Below the pieces are notes generated by a model. That model was not told the DNA's origin. It saw only the letters and a list, made by a program, of their open reading frames with translations, and made no database searches. A stretch of DNA of 64,000 nt, from positions 95,806 through 159,805 of the forward strand of contig DATKDP010000106.1 of NCBI GenBank assembly GCA_035546335.1, read 5' to 3'. This document shows, piece after piece, positions 62,204-64,000 of the stretch (the stretch's first letter is position 1; every line of letters begins with the position of its first letter). This DNA is from DATKDP01 sp035546335. Its GTDB lineage: Bacteria > Acidobacteriota > Thermoanaerobaculia > Gp7-AA8. The translations under genes were made by a program, and so were the position numbers.

Positions 62204-62920
62204 GCTGCTTAGACACTGCCTCACCGACTTTGAACTTGAAGCCGCGCCAGTACTTGTAAAACTCCTGCTCCGTCGCGAAATCTCCTGCGCCGCTTCTGAG
62301 TGCTTCGATGTTCTGCACGGCTCCGATGTATTCCCGTGTCGTTGATGACCGTTTCCTCGAACCGATCCGCCAACTTTCCTGGACGACAATCTCGACATCC
62401 CTGAACCGCGATCGAAGAGATTCATCGAAGGTATAGAGGAGGATGAGAGTGAGGTGACTGGCATAGTCGCCGTACGCTCGAAACATCCCCGGCCAGCACA
62501 GATCGGGATAGGCGAAGTAGGTGTTGCCCGTATAAAGCGTGATGCGGCTCTGCGTTGCCAGCCCATTTCTTGCTCGGCGAGCAACCTTGACATCGACTGC
62601 GTGAAACTCCCCCTCGCTTTCAATCTCGATGTCGGGATATCCACGCTCCGTCCCGCGGCGGGCGATTGCAACCTGTCGCTCGGCAGCCGCCTTGATGAGG
62701 TAGTCGACCACTGCCACCTCGATCACGTTGGCCAGCGCCGCCGGCTCTTTTGGTAGTGGCGAGAGGTGACCGCGAGTCTCGAGCTCCTCTTCGAGCTTTC
62801 TTCTGTCGCTGCAACAAGCGGCCAGGCTTCGTGAAGAGCACTGCGGAAGATCGCCCGAGGTTCCAGGCGATAGGTCATGCATGTTTCCCGAAGCCACTGG
62901 ATCAATGCATCTTTGTGCAC
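62166..62920 (-). CDS. EcoRV-like type II restriction endonuclease, frameshifted
   Basis: Two overlapping frames together make one enzyme of about 251 residues. The first frame from GTG 62920 gives MHKDALIQWLRETCMTYRL and on to LVAATEE, and the second frame continues KLEEELETRGHLSPLP. A -1 shift near 62795-62803 (in GAAGAAAGC) joins them. The second part matches the EcoRV plan as I recall it: LSPLP...LANVIE, GYPDIEI with DVK (metal-binding Asp, Asp, Lys), YTGNTYFAYPD, VVQESWRIG and FATEQEFYKYWRGF. It may be an inactive gene, a sequencing error or a programmed shift. Confidence 0.72.
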
Positions 62921-63210
62921 GCGCGAATCCTACGCGATGGGGCCCAGGATGTGAAAGCGCCTGGGCGATTCGACCGTCGAGGGGACCAGGCGCACTTCGG
63001 AATGATACGACGGTTACTCCACATTGCACGGGCGCAACGGCTCGATCTGGTCAATCCACCTCTGCAGCCGTTCGTACTCCTCAGATAGAATCGAAGCGAA
63101 CGAATGACCGTGTCACTTTCGGACAGACGTCGGGCGTGAAACCAAAGTGAAACGTCTGGGTATGAATCGCGAGGCGTGGATTATCATCCGTGCCGGGACG
63201 GAAACGGGTC

Positions 63211-63711
63211 ATGGAGACATTCGAGGAGTACAGCAAGCGCCTTCGGGAGTTGGTCGGCCCTGTCGATCCGATGGAGGTCCAGGCGAATACGGCGGACGTC
63301 CTGTCACGGTTGCTGGCGGATGTCCCGGATGACCTTCTTCGGAAGCCGCCTCGTCCGGGCAAGTGGTCGGTGGGGCAGATCCTCGGGCACCTCGCCGAGG
63401 GGGAGATGGTCCTCGGTTATCGAATCCGCTGCATTCTCGCGAACAACGGCTGCGCGATCGAAGGATACGACCAGAGTCGTTGGGCCGAGGTGATGCAGTA
63501 CGAGGAGATCGCGCCGCCGCTCTCGCTCGAGCGCTTTCGGGCTCTCAGAGAATGGAATCTCGCGCTGCTGCGGCGCCTGACGGACGAGGAGTGGAAGCAG
63601 TTCGGGATTCACTCGGAGCGAGGGGCGGAATCGATCCGCGACATGGTCGCGCTCTATGCCGGACACGATCTGAACCACCTCGGGCAGATTCGCGCGATCG
63701 TCTCGCCGTGA
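63211..63711 (+). CDS. DinB-family protein
   Basis: 166 residues. A four-helix bundle with the three metal-ligand His in KWSVGQILGHLAEGE and YAGHDLNHLGQIRAI is the DinB/YfiT pattern (thiol-dependent transferase or metalloenzyme). ATG 63211 begins METFEEYSKRL. It lies to the right of the restriction island. The 63030-63210 interval shows an inverted pair cagacgt / acgtctg, otherwise nothing. Confidence 0.85.
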   Translation: METFEEYSKRLRELVGPVDPMEVQANTADVLSRLLADVPDDLLRKPPRPGKWSVGQILGHLAEGEMVLGYRIRCILANNGCAIEGYDQSRWAEVMQYEEIAPPLSLERFRALREWNLALLRRLTDEEWKQFGIHSERGAESIRDMVALYAGHDLNHLGQIRAIVSP

Positions 63712-63766
63712 TCACCCGGGGCAGCCGCTCTTCAGAGACGCGCCGGGAAGACACCCGCGTCCTCGA

Positions 63767-63879
63767 GTCATCCTGAGCGAGGCGGTTGGGTGGGCGTGAG
63801 CGAAGGATCTGCGTTCTTACACAGTTGCCGATCGCAGATCCTTCACTCACCCCCACGCACCGCCCTCGTTCAGATGGGA
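63767..63879. repeat. palindromic repeat (CATCCTGAGCGAGG / GAAGGATCTGCG family), copy 3
   Basis: Arms gtcatcctgagcgagg and ctcgttcag, with inner hairpin gcgaaggatctgcg against cgcagatccttc. The inner part is identical to most of the copy at 7653-7764, including the loop ttcttacacagttgccgat. Confidence 0.8.
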
Positions 63880-63962
63880 TGAGAAGGCCAACCCCCCGAA
63901 GCGCAGTAGCATTTATGCTCTGCAGTCAAAACGGGCTCTGGGCCCAGAAAGGGAGATTGGCC

Positions 63963-64000
63963 ATGGCGAAGAATACCAGAAAGACGATGAGAACGATCCT
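63963..64000 (+). CDS. start of an unidentified gene (runs off the window)
   Basis: ATG 63963 follows aagggaga at good spacing and encodes MAKNTRKTMRTIL before the window ends. It is basic and too short to identify. Confidence 0.45.
   Translation, partial: MAKNTRKTMRTI

Noticed and set aside
62723..62920. A separate 65-residue gene at the right end of the endonuclease
   Set aside because: Its first 41 residues join naturally with the endonuclease frame; the remainder is an out-of-frame tail.

Overview
The window is GC-rich, densely coded bacterial chromosome with no rRNA, tRNA, CRISPR array or transposase gene that I can recognise. The gene content is a 14-subunit-type NADH dehydrogenase with a Rex repressor, tandem RND pumps, a LmbE/PIG-L deacetylase with a sodium symporter, eukaryotic-type glutamine synthetase, GGDEF and SpoIIE regulators, and many intergenic palindromic repeats. 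It would fit an Acidobacteriota-like lineage, but I cannot place the organism firmly.

Layout. 1-2.8 kb: membrane glycosyltransferase-like protein entering from the left edge. 3.1-7.5 kb: operon of a secreted PIG-L deacetylase, a 46-residue membrane peptide and a sodium/solute symporter, joined by 4-base overlaps. 8.1-9.8 kb: an HMA-thioredoxin gene coupled to an exported beta-rich protein that carries two in-frame TGA codons. 10.3-11.7 kb: lipoprotein, ArfB-like release factor, cytochrome c. 12-19.6 kb: RND efflux operon (one fusion protein, two pumps), divergent from a small metallothionein-like gene. 20.2-20.8 kb: a rhodanese lipoprotein interrupted by an in-frame TGA. 20.9-27 kb: M28 peptidase, response regulator, and a ketosynthase/methyltransferase/FAD-reductase trio. 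27.2-38.3 kb: ATP-grasp enzyme with a metallopeptidase, GGDEF protein, GlnII, peptide-binding lipoprotein, phosphodiesterase, SpoIIE phosphatase, class IV aminotransferase. 38.3-53 kb: rex and the nuo genes, in two divergent blocks (GHJKLMN leftward, AEF rightward) around a parvulin, a response regulator and a STAS protein. 53.2-59.1 kb: Cys-rich secreted protein, ArsR regulator, YtxH-like protein, glycosyltransferase, amidohydrolase. 59.4-63 kb: a DNA-modification island (DUF3883 nuclease-like protein, C5 cytosine methyltransferase, Vsr-like endonuclease, EcoRV-like endonuclease with a frameshift). 63.2 kb to the end: DinB-like protein and the start of another gene.

The most unusual signal is probable selenocysteine use in two exported redox-type proteins. 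The protein at 8828-9835 has TGA-CCC-GCC-TGA directly after a clear signal peptide, so it would read U-P-A-U, a selenium version of a CPxC motif. A perfect 8-bp stem with a GGU loop lies 18 bases after the second TGA. The rhodanese at 20168-20779 has TGA two codons after its catalytic-loop Cys, the rest of the rhodanese domain continues in frame, and a 6-bp stem-loop lies at SECIS-like spacing. Both would otherwise look like broken genes.

The intergenic regions carry several families of palindromic or tandem repeats. These include composite elements of about 270-400 bp with long inverted arms, heptamer tandem repeats, and hairpins of the CATCCTGAGCGAGG type. A good match to the Rex operator lies upstream of nuoG, consistent with rex at the end of the same gene block.
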